A stretch of 64,000 nucleotides of DNA from an uncultured Actinomycetes bacterium (lineage in GTDB: Bacteria; Actinomycetota; Acidimicrobiia; Acidimicrobiales; RAAP-2), in contig CAIJYV010000023.1 in the NCBI GenBank assembly GCA_903825035.1, forward strand, positions 18,913-82,912, in the 5' to 3' direction. Within the stretch, counting starts at the first letter, position 1. Each line of letters starts with the position of its first letter. The position numbers were made by a program, and so were the translations under genes. The notes beneath the pieces are model-generated. The model did not search any database. It saw nothing but the letters and a program-made list of their open reading frames with translations, and had not been told where the DNA came from. Below are positions 46,316 through 54,721 of the stretch, piece after piece.

Positions 46316-47232
46316 TTATTGATACCGACCCTGGGGTCGACGATGCTGTGGCAATCATGCTCGCACTCGCCAGTCCCGAGCTCGATGTATTGGCCTTGAC
46401 CACAGTGGTGGGAAATGTGGAACTCGAAAAGACAACGCTCAATGCGCGTCGACTCCTGAGCTTGGCGCGACGAAGTGATGTGTTGGTTGGTCGGGGCTGC
46501 GCGGACCCCATCGGTGGAGTGAGCGGAACCGCCGCCGAAGTGCACGGCCAAGATGGCCTGGGCGATTTGAGTTGGCCAGAACCAACGGTGAAGGAGTCTG
46601 ACGAGGACGCTATCGAGATGATCTATCGACTAGCAAAAGAAGCGCCCTTGACACTCGTCGCGATTGGCCCACTGACCAATCTGGCCACATTGCTGCAACG
46701 CCACCCCGATGTGGTTGAACACATTGAGCGAGTTGTCATCATGGGCGGTGCCTCATTCGAGGGCAACGTTACGCCCGCCGCCGAATTCAACATTTGGGTT
46801 GACCCCGAAGCCGCCGCCATTGTCTTTGCGGGCGACTGGAAGCTTGACATTATGCCCTTGGACCTCACGCATCAGGCGTACCTAACCGACGATGACTTGG
46901 CATTCTTGCGTGATTTGAACTCTGAAGTCGGAGACCGGTTAGCGGCGATGCTTGAGCCCTACGCCAAGTTCCACGAAGAGTGGGTCGGCAATAGGGACCT
47001 GATCATGCACGACGCAATGGCTATCTACGAGGTCATTGACCCTACCGCTATCAAGAAGAGTGGCGTTAAGGCCGATGTCGAAACGTCGGGGATTCACTCA
47101 CGAGGAGCGACCTGGTTCTCACGTAGTTTTCACCACGCCGAGAGCCCAACACGAGTAGGGGTAAAGGTTCACAATCCAACCTTTGTGCAACTGTTACGTG
47201 AACGTTTGGCAACTTTCCCCAGCAAGAATTAA
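46297..47232 (+). CDS. Inosine-uridine preferring nucleoside hydrolase
   Basis: Cleaves the N-glycosidic bond of ribonucleosides to base and ribose. The 311-residue protein has the Ca2+-binding Asp cluster DTDPGVDDAVAIML at the start, IGPLTNLATLLQRHP, VIMGGASFEGNVTPAAEFNIWVDPEAA and the C-terminal HDAMAIYEVIDP. The ATG overlaps rbsK by 19 bases. With the upstream transporter and kinase it completes a path from nucleoside to base and ribose 5-phosphate. It is the last gene of the operon. Confidence 0.94.
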   Translation: MAPTRLIIDTDPGVDDAVAIMLALASPELDVLALTTVVGNVELEKTTLNARRLLSLARRSDVLVGRGCADPIGGVSGTAAEVHGQDGLGDLSWPEPTVKESDEDAIEMIYRLAKEAPLTLVAIGPLTNLATLLQRHPDVVEHIERVVIMGGASFEGNVTPAAEFNIWVDPEAAAIVFAGDWKLDIMPLDLTHQAYLTDDDLAFLRDLNSEVGDRLAAMLEPYAKFHEEWVGNRDLIMHDAMAIYEVIDPTAIKKSGVKADVETSGIHSRGATWFSRSFHHAESPTRVGVKVHNPTFVQLLRERLATFPSKN

Positions 47233-47274
47233 TTCGGCAACTGCTATCCTCAAATCAACCCGAGGAGCATCACA

Positions 47275-48006
47275 GTGAAATTCGTCAGCCGAGCAGTTGT
47301 CTTTCTATCAGCAATCTCGTTACTGATTTCGGTCGCGCCAATAGCGTCCCAAGCCCAGTCGAAGCCCACTGCTAAGGCAATCGAATCGGCGATGCTGACC
47401 GCGCTTCGCGCTCAGAGCTCAATTGAAATGCAATTCGTTTCGAAACAGTCAAACCAGACGATGACCGGAGTCCAGTGGGCGAGTCATACCGCTGCTCTTC
47501 AGTCAATCAACTACTTAGGCCAGGTTGAACACACCATGCTCATCGGCAAACGTCTGTGGGTAAATGACAATTCGGCTGGTCTACAGTCCATGTTTAACGC
47601 GACCACGGCGCAAGCTAATCAATGGCAAAACGTTTGGATTGAAGTACCTCGTTCAAACTCGCACTACAAATTCATTGTGAGTGGGCTTAAAGGTGAATCC
47701 CTTTTCGCAGGCTTTCTCCCGACCGGCAAGGTCAAGGTCTTTGGGCCAAAGCACCTCAACGGCAAAACAGTTTATGAATTAGTCGGTAAAACTTCCAAGA
47801 GGAGTGGTTTCGCCGGCTACCCCCTAGCGGTAGTAGTGGCGAGTGACTCACCATATTTACCTTTAGGAACACTGGTCACCTCGACCGTAGCGGGCCAGCA
47901 ATTCACCTCCACTCTCAAAGTCAAGGGTTACAACACCAAGGCCCCAGTCACCATTGCGGTGCCAACCTCTGCGGTTGCTTACAATCTGACGGGAATGGCT
48001 GGCTGA
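47275..48006 (+). CDS. Secreted protein of unknown function, LppX/LprG-like size and pattern
   Basis: A 243-residue exported protein. The signal peptide covers about residues 1-29, ending ASQAQS. The mature protein is rich in beta-strand-like alternation (MQFVSKQSNQTMTGVQWAS; YKFIVSGLKGESLFAG; YPLAVVVASDSPYLPL). Length and pattern resemble the half-barrel lipid-carrier fold of LppX/LprG proteins, but there is no lipobox Cys and the resemblance is weak. GAGGAG lies before the GTG start. It is convergent with the ABC-F gene, with only two bases between stops. Confidence 0.7.
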   Translation: MKFVSRAVVFLSAISLLISVAPIASQAQSKPTAKAIESAMLTALRAQSSIEMQFVSKQSNQTMTGVQWASHTAALQSINYLGQVEHTMLIGKRLWVNDNSAGLQSMFNATTAQANQWQNVWIEVPRSNSHYKFIVSGLKGESLFAGFLPTGKVKVFGPKHLNGKTVYELVGKTSKRSGFAGYPLAVVVASDSPYLPLGTLVTSTVAGQQFTSTLKVKGYNTKAPVTIAVPTSAVAYNLTGMAG

Positions 48007-48008
48007 TT

Positions 48009-49700
48009 TCAGCTCATGAGTGAGAGGTAGTAATCCTCTGCGGTGGCGAGGTCTTTGATTACCTGTGAGAGTTCGACTCCAAGAGTTTTTTGCTCTTCCG
48101 AGTCTGCGCTGGCCAAGATTTTCTCGTTCAGAGTGCTTCGACGCCGCTCTAATTTCGAAACTTGCTTTTCGGCGTCACGCAACACCCGACCATTCGTCGG
48201 AGCCTTGGCGGGAGCTTCGTCGTCACCAACATTCACACTGGAAATAAGTCCGGCGGAACGAGCGATCCATGCATCGATTCCGCCAGGAATATCGGCAATA
48301 GAGCCATCGGCGTGAACCTCTAGCAAGCGGTCGGTGGTGCGGGAGAGAAAGGTCCGGTCGTGAGAGACGACAATCAGGGTTCCTGGCCACTGGGCGAGAA
48401 ACTCTTCAATGAGTCGAATCGTTTCGAGGTCCAGGTCGTTCGTTGGCTCGTCGAGAAAGAGCACATTGGGCTGCTTGGCAAGAGCGAGGAGTAATTGCAG
48501 ACGGCGACGCTCGCCTCCCGAGAGTTCCTTGGCTTTGGTCTTACAAAGCGCCCCAGTGAACCAGAAGCTCTTCATGAGGGCGATGTCTTCGGGCGATCCG
48601 GGAATTCCTCGTGGTCCGGCAACGAGCTCTTGGACGGTCGCCTCCAGATTGAAATTATCCGATCCCTGTTCGAAATATGAGGTCACGACCGTGGGGCCGT
48701 GCTTGATCGTACCGACCGTGGGCTCATTGTGCAGGGCGATGAGATTAACGAAGGTTGATTTTCCTGCTCCGTTTGGCCCCACTATGCCTATTCGGTCTCC
48801 GGGGCCCAATTCCAAATTGACATCTTTCAAAATCTCTCGGCCATTGGGGTATGAAAACGAAACGTTGTGTGCCTTGATTACTGTTTGGCCGAGCCGAGGA
48901 GTCTCCACATTAAATTCAATACTTCCCTCACGGGCGGCCGCCTCCTTGCCACCGGAAAGCAATCTGTTCGCGGCGTCTATGCGCGCTTGCGGTTTCGTGG
49001 AGCGAGCCTTGACGCCTCGGCGCAACCACGCCAATTCGTGGCGCGCCATATTCTTACGAACCTGCTCGGCGTTTTGGGCCAGTGCTTCGCGTTCAGCCTG
49101 CGCTTCTAGAAGTGCGGAGTAGCCACCATTGTGAATGTATGTTTTGCCCCGGTCGATTTCAATCATTCTCGTCGTAACCTGGTCAAGTAAAAAGCGGTCG
49201 TGACTGACAATAATTACTGCGCCAGGAAAATTCGTAATTTGTTGCTCGAGCCACTCAATTGAACTCAAATCCAAGTGGTTTGTAGGCTCGTCCAAGATCA
49301 GTACGTCATTGGTCTCTCCGAAGATTTTGGCTAAGGCAATACGCTTGAGCTGCCCACCTGACAGGTGGTCTATTTGAGTTTCGAGTGCGTTAGTCATACC
49401 GAGGCGGTCAATGGCGGCGTCGATTTCCCAGCCGTGACCCAACACCTCGCGAACGGTTCCCTTGGGGAGGTCGGGAATTTGGTCAAGGTATCCCACTTGG
49501 ATTCCCTGACCGAGCCGGATATTGCCCGAGTCAGCCGGCTGAATCCCCGCGACGATTTTCAGGAGAGTGGATTTTCCCGCGCCATTAATTCCAACGACTC
49601 CGATTCGGTCGCCGGAGGAGACGGTGAGGGAGAAATTCTCGAGAATCGTTCGGTCAAAGCCCTCGAGGGCAATTTTTTGGATATCGATAAGGATTGCCAC
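48009..49700 (-). CDS. ABC-F family ATPase (Uup/EttA-like)
   Basis: A 563-residue soluble protein with two ATPase domains and no membrane part; ABC-F proteins act on ribosomes (translation factor, antibiotic protection). The first Walker A is GINGAGKSTLLK, the second GPNGAGKSTFVN. Both signatures are present (LSGGQLKRIAL, LSGGERRRLQL), as are both Walker B motifs (LILDEPTNHLD and LFLDEPTNDLD). The linker carries the AWLRRGVKARSTKPQARI pattern of the Uup branch, and the C-terminus is a coiled coil (about residues 495-560). GTG at 49700 is the start. Confidence 0.93.
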   Translation of the reverse strand: MAILIDIQKIALEGFDRTILENFSLTVSSGDRIGVVGINGAGKSTLLKIVAGIQPADSGNIRLGQGIQVGYLDQIPDLPKGTVREVLGHGWEIDAAIDRLGMTNALETQIDHLSGGQLKRIALAKIFGETNDVLILDEPTNHLDLSSIEWLEQQITNFPGAVIIVSHDRFLLDQVTTRMIEIDRGKTYIHNGGYSALLEAQAEREALAQNAEQVRKNMARHELAWLRRGVKARSTKPQARIDAANRLLSGGKEAAAREGSIEFNVETPRLGQTVIKAHNVSFSYPNGREILKDVNLELGPGDRIGIVGPNGAGKSTFVNLIALHNEPTVGTIKHGPTVVTSYFEQGSDNFNLEATVQELVAGPRGIPGSPEDIALMKSFWFTGALCKTKAKELSGGERRRLQLLLALAKQPNVLFLDEPTNDLDLETIRLIEEFLAQWPGTLIVVSHDRTFLSRTTDRLLEVHADGSIADIPGGIDAWIARSAGLISSVNVGDDEAPAKAPTNGRVLRDAEKQVSKLERRRSTLNEKILASADSEEQKTLGVELSQVIKDLATAEDYYLSLMS

Positions 49701-49779
49701 GGGACTTCTAGGCTACACACGAACTCGGATTTGAAATACCTCGTAGGCTAGGTGAAGCGTTTTGAGAAATCGGGCGCAA

Positions 49780-49851
49780 GCTCCCGTAGCTCAGGGGATA
49801 GAGCATCGGTTTCCTAAACCGTGAGCGCAGGTTCGAATCCTGCCGGGGGCA
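49780..49851 (+). tRNA. tRNA-Arg (anticodon CCT)
   Basis: A 72-base cloverleaf. The acceptor stem GCTCCCG pairs with CGGGGGC (one T-G pair). The anticodon loop TTCCTAA gives CCT, reading AGG. The T arm is GTTCGAATC. The CCA end is not encoded, unlike the tRNA-Ala in this window. Base 27 and base 43 are both T, so the anticodon stem starts with a mismatch. Confidence 0.92.
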
Positions 49852-49872
49852 CTTGTTATCACTAGGGTTTCC

Positions 49873-49878
49873 TAAGGT
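49873..49878 (+). promoter_or_regulatory. -10 element, leaderless type, for the DMT-type gene
   Basis: TAAGGT followed by six bases (ATTCCC) and the ATG at 49885. Confidence 0.45.
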
Positions 49879-49884
49879 ATTCCC

Positions 49885-50778
49885 ATGGCTACTGGTTCCC
49901 CGCTCGACTTCATTCTCGCCGTACTCTTCGGCTTGTTAACTGCTGTTGTTAACGCGGTAGCTGTCACCACCCAACATATTGCAAGCAACCGGATAAACAG
50001 CGAAGGTCGTGGTTGGCGATTTATCCTCGATCTAGCTCGCCAGCCGCTTTGGCTGCTTGGGTGGCTAGCCCTCGCCGGATCTCTCGGCTTTCAGGCGATT
50101 GCGTTACATTTTGGCCCGGTGGGGCTAGTGCAGCCCTTACTCATCAGCGAGTTGATTATCGCCTTACTTATCCGCAAACTCTTTCTTCGCCAACAACTTC
50201 GCCCAATCACCGTTGGGGCGTCAATTGCAACTACGGCGTTGCTCACTTTCTTTATTATTTACGCCTCCCCGAGTAGCGGGCGAAGCCAAGTACCAGGGGC
50301 CACGTGGGGGATATCAATTGTGATTTGCGCAATTGTGCTGCTCGCCCTCGTGGCGACATCTTTGAAAGTTTCGCCAATGGCCAAAGCGGGACTACTGGGA
50401 ACCGCAACCGCAATTACGTGGGCCTTCGAGGCGGTATTTATCAAAGTCTTTACTGACAGCCTGTCCGCGCATGGATTCGTGGGTTCATTGTCGCACTGGC
50501 CGGTCTACGCCTTTGTCGTTTGCGGCCTAGCGGGGCTCTATTGCGAGCAAGCGGCGCTACACGTTGGGCCTTTGAGTGTGTCCCAGCCACTAATTGTCAT
50601 AATTGACCCGCTCGTGAGCGTCCTACTCGGTGCGGCGCTTTTCGCCGAGCGTTGGCGAGGAGGCACTCCTCACTTGATTGCTGGCATAATCACGCTCACC
50701 GCAATCTCAATAAGTGCTTGGGTTCTCATCGAGACCTCACCGGAAACGATGCTCAAAGGCTCTGATTCGGTTTTGTAA
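49885..50778 (+). CDS. DMT/EamA-like membrane transporter
   Basis: A 297-residue protein with about nine to ten hydrophobic segments in two repeat halves, as in EamA-type transporters. Typical features are the small-residue-rich helices and ALHFGPVGLVQPLLISELII, then in the second half the related AALHVGPLSVSQPLIVIIDPLVSVLLG. The substrate is unknown. The gene is convergent with the TetR gene, 22 bases away. Confidence 0.85.
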   Translation: MATGSPLDFILAVLFGLLTAVVNAVAVTTQHIASNRINSEGRGWRFILDLARQPLWLLGWLALAGSLGFQAIALHFGPVGLVQPLLISELIIALLIRKLFLRQQLRPITVGASIATTALLTFFIIYASPSSGRSQVPGATWGISIVICAIVLLALVATSLKVSPMAKAGLLGTATAITWAFEAVFIKVFTDSLSAHGFVGSLSHWPVYAFVVCGLAGLYCEQAALHVGPLSVSQPLIVIIDPLVSVLLGAALFAERWRGGTPHLIAGIITLTAISISAWVLIETSPETMLKGSDSVL

Positions 50779-50800
50779 GAAACTTTGTTGCGACTACGCG

Positions 50801-52042
50801 TTATTGCGCCTTTACCGTGAAACCATGTTTCGTAATGAGTCCGTGGAGGGCATAACTTCCAGGGGTCCAGTCAATGGTTTCCAAATACGAGGAGTTGGCG
50901 GCGAGTAAAGGTAGGCCAACGTTATTCACGCGAAGCAGAAGCCAAATGGCGTCGGCGGTCTGAATCTGCACTTGAGAGGTCATGTTGAAATGCTTCGCGA
51001 TTAGTTCGTGCAGCATTCCAGCGGTAGTCAAGAAACTCTTTCGCAGGCTCTGTTTAATAGTCGGATGGTGACGGGCCGCAACAATGCACTCCAGCCTCAG
51101 CTGCCTCGCCAGACGATTGTCATCGAAATTAAGGGATCGAACATTGCGTATCGACTGAAAGACGTACTGCTCTTTGGTAACACCGACAAAGGGAACAACG
51201 ACCATCGAAAACAATTGGAGGACGAGCTCTAGGGCAGCGGCCTCCATGAATTCGTCCTTAGATTTGAATTCCTTATAGACCCCAGAGAATCCCTTACCGG
51301 CAATCCTGGCAATTCGGTTGGCGGAAGCGTTCTCGAAGCCAGTTCGGGCGATTACTTGATAGGCGGCATTAACAAATAGATCCTTGGTGGGGTCTTCGGA
51401 ATTGACTTCGGGAAGTGGTATCTGAATCGGCGAAGCCTCTACTGGGGGATGATTCAGGTAGTCGGTGCCCTCATGGGCTTGGGCCAACAGCTTTAGAAAA
51501 ATTGCGGCCGATTCTTGGTCGCGGCGGGGAAGCACGGGTTGAAGAAGGAGCGCTCCAAGAATCATGCTGACTTCGGGGATGGCTAAGCCGGCGGGAAAGG
51601 AAGACTTCTCGACGTGGCTTTTTAACTGTTCCGTGACCCGGGTCCTGATGTAGTCAGCGGAGATTGGGTATCGCCTCACTACCGCAAGGATCTCTACGAG
51701 AGCGTTTAGTTTTACCGAGGGCTTTGCTAAGCGCGCGGCTAAAAGATCTATGGCCTTGGCATCATGACCGTTAAAACAGGTACGAATCTCTTCGAGTAGC
51801 TCGGAAAAACTGTCATCAAGGAATTTGTCCCATACTCCGCTAATCAGATCGTCGACCGATTCGTACCTGGAATAGACCGATCCAACTGAGGCGCCCACCC
51901 TCTGGGCGACGAGCTGAATGGTGGTTGAATCGACGCCAACGGTGGAGAACAGACGAAGGGCCGCTGAGAGCACAATTTGGTCCATGGAGGCGGAACGCTG
52001 AGCACGGGTAGGCGCAGATTGCTGTTTCGAAGGAACCGCCAT
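50801..52042 (-). CDS. Tandem TetR-family regulator (two TetR units in one chain)
   Basis: A 413-residue protein made of two TetR-type units. The first HTH lies at about residues 20-67 (VLSAALRLFSTVGVDSTTIQ, VAQRVGASVGSVYSRYESVD). The second lies at about 218-268 (FVNAAYQVIARTGFENASAN, IARIAGKGFSGVYKEFKSKD). Each is followed by a ligand-binding-like helical region. TetR proteins normally form dimers of single units, so this chain may act as a built-in pseudo-dimer. The start ATG fits an upstream TAAACT element. It diverges from nrdAB across 267 bp. Confidence 0.88.
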   Translation of the reverse strand: MAVPSKQQSAPTRAQRSASMDQIVLSAALRLFSTVGVDSTTIQLVAQRVGASVGSVYSRYESVDDLISGVWDKFLDDSFSELLEEIRTCFNGHDAKAIDLLAARLAKPSVKLNALVEILAVVRRYPISADYIRTRVTEQLKSHVEKSSFPAGLAIPEVSMILGALLLQPVLPRRDQESAAIFLKLLAQAHEGTDYLNHPPVEASPIQIPLPEVNSEDPTKDLFVNAAYQVIARTGFENASANRIARIAGKGFSGVYKEFKSKDEFMEAAALELVLQLFSMVVVPFVGVTKEQYVFQSIRNVRSLNFDDNRLARQLRLECIVAARHHPTIKQSLRKSFLTTAGMLHELIAKHFNMTSQVQIQTADAIWLLLRVNNVGLPLLAANSSYLETIDWTPGSYALHGLITKHGFTVKAQ

Positions 52043-52049
52043 AGCGAGG

Positions 52050-52055
52050 AGTTTA
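52050..52055 (-). promoter_or_regulatory. -10 element, leaderless type, of the TetR gene
   Basis: TAAACT on the reverse strand, seven bases before the ATG at 52042. An inverted repeat GTGGCC-CC-GGCCAC lies at 52080-52093, a possible operator. Confidence 0.5.
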
Positions 52056-52241
52056 GGTTAGGTCTGGCCCGCTACTTCAGTGGCCCCGGCCACTCGGCCC
52101 GAAAGACCCTCCAGATTTTGGGGTAAGAGACAGTTCCCGCTGAACGGCAAAGTTCCGGATCGGGAGACCTTTGGGAACGAGATTCTGGCCGGAAAGGGCA
52201 GATTTTTATAAAAACCCTAGAAATGGCAGTTGGCCTTGACT

Positions 52242-52288
52242 ATGCTGTATCTAGTAGTTCAGGGACTACGAACCACAACATCTTGTGG
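52242..52288 (+). promoter_or_regulatory. Paired NrdR boxes upstream of nrdA
   Basis: Box 2 (52273-52288) sits in the perfect inverted repeat AACCACAA-CATC-TTGTGGTT (52271-52290). It matches the NrdR consensus ACACWAYATWTWGTGT at most positions. Box 1 (52242-52257), ATGCTGTATCTAGTAG, is weaker (10 of 16). Their starts are exactly 31 bp apart, about three helical turns, as NrdR needs. Repression by NrdR is inferred; its gene is not in the window. Confidence 0.75.
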
Positions 52289-52309
52289 TTGAGGCAGAAG
52301 CGAGACAAA

Positions 52310-54721
52310 ATGACCCTTATTGACGACCCCAAAGAGACTTTGGTTCAGACCGAGAACGTAATGCGCGTAATGAAGCGCAGCGGCAAGCTCGAACCAGTCG
52401 ACGTAAACAAGATTGTTAAGGCCGTAGCCCGCAGTGCCGCCGGCCTGCCCGGCGTAGACCCGATGCGCATCGCTACTCGCACCATCGCCGGTCTACGCGA
52501 CGGATCGACCAGTCTTGAACTTGACGAGTTGTCGATCCGCACCGCCGCGGGTTTGATCTCCGAAGAGCCCAACTACTCTCGACTCGCTGCTCGCTTGCTC
52601 TCGACCGTGATTGACAAGGAAATCCGTAACCAGGACATCCACTCCTTCTCGCAGTCCGTTCGTCGCGGATACGAAGTAGGCATCATCGCCGAAGAGACTT
52701 TCAACTTCGTGCAAGCACACCGTCGCAAGCTCGATGACGCAATCAACTTTGACAACGATCTGTTGTTCGAGTTCTTCGGTCTTCGTACCGTGTACGACCG
52801 CTACTTACTTCGTCACCCTGAGACTCGCGCGATCATGGAGACCCCGCAGTACTTCATGCTGCGCGTGGCATCAGGTTTGGCCGAAAGCCCCGAAGAGGCC
52901 ATCGAGCTCTACCGTCTGATCTCGGCACTTGACTACCTGCCCTCAAGTCCAACGTTGTTCAATGCTGGCACCACCCACCCGCAGATGTCCTCGTGCTATT
53001 TGCTCGACTCACCCCAAGACAGCCTCGAGTCGATCTACCAGCGCTACTCACAGATTGCTCAACTCTCTAAGTTCGCTGGTGGAATTGGCGTCGCCTACCA
53101 CCGCGTTCGTGCTCAGGGCTCGCTCATCAAGGGCACCAACGGACTTTCGAATGGTGTCGTGCCGTGGTTGAAGACTCTCGACACTTCGGTGGCCGCGGTG
53201 AACCAGGGTGGACGTCGTAAGGGTGCAGCTTGTGTGTACCTCGAGTCCTGGCACTCAGACATTGAGGACTTCCTCGACATGCGTGAGAACACCGGTGACG
53301 AAGCTCGTCGTGCTCGTACCATCAACTTGGCGAACTGGATTCCCGACCTCTTCATGAAGCGCGTGGAAGCAGACGGCATGTGGTCACTTTTCGACCCCAA
53401 GAAGGTTCCCGAGTTCACCGACCTCTACGGTCCCGAGTTCGAAGCGGCGTACGAGAAGGCTGAGGCCGAAGGATTGTTCGAGCGTCAAATTCAAGCTCGT
53501 GCACTCTACGGTCGCATGATGCGCACCTTGGCCCAGACCGGTAACGGCTGGATGACCTTCAAAGACCGCTCGAACTTGCTCTGCAACCAGACCGGTAAGA
53601 ACGGGGGCACGGTTCACCTTTCTAACCTCTGCACCGAAATCTTGGAAGTTACCAATGACGACGAGACCGCAGTCTGCAACCTTGGTTCCATCAACCTTGG
53701 TCAGTTTGTTAAAGACGGCGTCGTTGACTTCGAGCGTCTGGGCTCGGTGGCTCGTTCCGCAGTCACCTTCTTGGACCGCGTAATTGACATTAACTACTAC
53801 CCGATTCCAGGCGCGAAGATGTCCAACAGCCGTTGGCGTCCAGTCGGACTTGGCGTCATGGGTATCCAGGACGCATTCTTCAAACTTCGTCTGCCATTCG
53901 AGTCGGCCGAAGCAGTGGCGATGACCAAGCGCTTCGCCGAGGAGATCTACTTCAACGCCCTGTGGCGTTCGACTGAATTGGCGGAGGCTTCGGGCAAGTT
54001 CCCAGCTTTCGACGAGACTCGTACCGCCGACGGCCACCTGCAGTTCGACCTCTGGGGCGTTACCCCAAGCGACCCCGCTCGCTGGGAGACCTTGCGTGAG
54101 CGAATCGCGAAGTTTGGTTTGCGCAACTCCTTGTTGATTGCCATCGCTCCAACCTCGACGATTGCTTCAATTGCGGGCTGCTTCGAGACTATTGAGCCAC
54201 AGGTTTCCAACTTGTTCAAGCGCGAGACCCTCTCGGGCGAGTTCATCCAGATCAACGGATACCTTGTTCGCGACCTCCAGGCTCGTGGACTGTGGACCGA
54301 AGAGATTCGCGGAGCAATTCGTCGTGCCGAAGGTTCAATCCAAGACGTGGCCGCTATTCCACAGGACCTCAAGGACCTCTACAAGACCGCTTGGGAGATT
54401 GCCCAGAAGTCATTGATCGATCACGCCGTTGCTCGTGGACCATTCGTAGACCAGAGCCAGTCGCTCAACCTCTTCGTGGAGTCACCCAATATCGGAAAGC
54501 TTTCCTCGATGTACATGTACGCATGGCAGCAAGGCGTGAAGACGACTTACTACTTACGTTCACGTCCAGCAACCCGCATTATGCAAACCAACACTGACGG
54601 CGCGGCAGCAGTTGCGCCAACCCCAGTGACCGCACCAGCGCCTGAAAAGAAGGTATTTACCGACGAAGAGGCGCTGGCCTGTTCCCTAGAAAACCCTGAA
54701 GTATGTGAGGCATGCCAATGA
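52310..54721 (+). CDS. nrdA: Class I ribonucleotide reductase, alpha subunit
   Basis: Reduces ribonucleoside diphosphates to deoxyribonucleotides for DNA synthesis. The 803-residue protein has an N-terminal ATP-cone (MKRSGKLEPVDVNKIVKAVAR, about residues 17-100) for activity control. The ten-stranded barrel has YLPSSPTLFNAGT, MSSCYLLD, NLCTEIL, AVCNLGSINLG and PTSTIASIAGCFETIEP, and the C-terminal redox tail ends NPEVCEACQ. The start is placed at ATG 52310, because the region before it holds the NrdR boxes. An upstream in-frame ATG (52223) would translate the operator. It overlaps nrdB. Confidence 0.96.
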   Translation: MTLIDDPKETLVQTENVMRVMKRSGKLEPVDVNKIVKAVARSAAGLPGVDPMRIATRTIAGLRDGSTSLELDELSIRTAAGLISEEPNYSRLAARLLSTVIDKEIRNQDIHSFSQSVRRGYEVGIIAEETFNFVQAHRRKLDDAINFDNDLLFEFFGLRTVYDRYLLRHPETRAIMETPQYFMLRVASGLAESPEEAIELYRLISALDYLPSSPTLFNAGTTHPQMSSCYLLDSPQDSLESIYQRYSQIAQLSKFAGGIGVAYHRVRAQGSLIKGTNGLSNGVVPWLKTLDTSVAAVNQGGRRKGAACVYLESWHSDIEDFLDMRENTGDEARRARTINLANWIPDLFMKRVEADGMWSLFDPKKVPEFTDLYGPEFEAAYEKAEAEGLFERQIQARALYGRMMRTLAQTGNGWMTFKDRSNLLCNQTGKNGGTVHLSNLCTEILEVTNDDETAVCNLGSINLGQFVKDGVVDFERLGSVARSAVTFLDRVIDINYYPIPGAKMSNSRWRPVGLGVMGIQDAFFKLRLPFESAEAVAMTKRFAEEIYFNALWRSTELAEASGKFPAFDETRTADGHLQFDLWGVTPSDPARWETLRERIAKFGLRNSLLIAIAPTSTIASIAGCFETIEPQVSNLFKRETLSGEFIQINGYLVRDLQARGLWTEEIRGAIRRAEGSIQDVAAIPQDLKDLYKTAWEIAQKSLIDHAVARGPFVDQSQSLNLFVESPNIGKLSSMYMYAWQQGVKTTYYLRSRPATRIMQTNTDGAAAVAPTPVTAPAPEKKVFTDEEALACSLENPEVCEACQ

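Noticed and set aside
52223..52309. N-terminal extension of NrdA starting at an upstream ATG
   Set aside because: The region holds both NrdR boxes and a polar peptide without family resemblance. The conserved protein starts at 52310.
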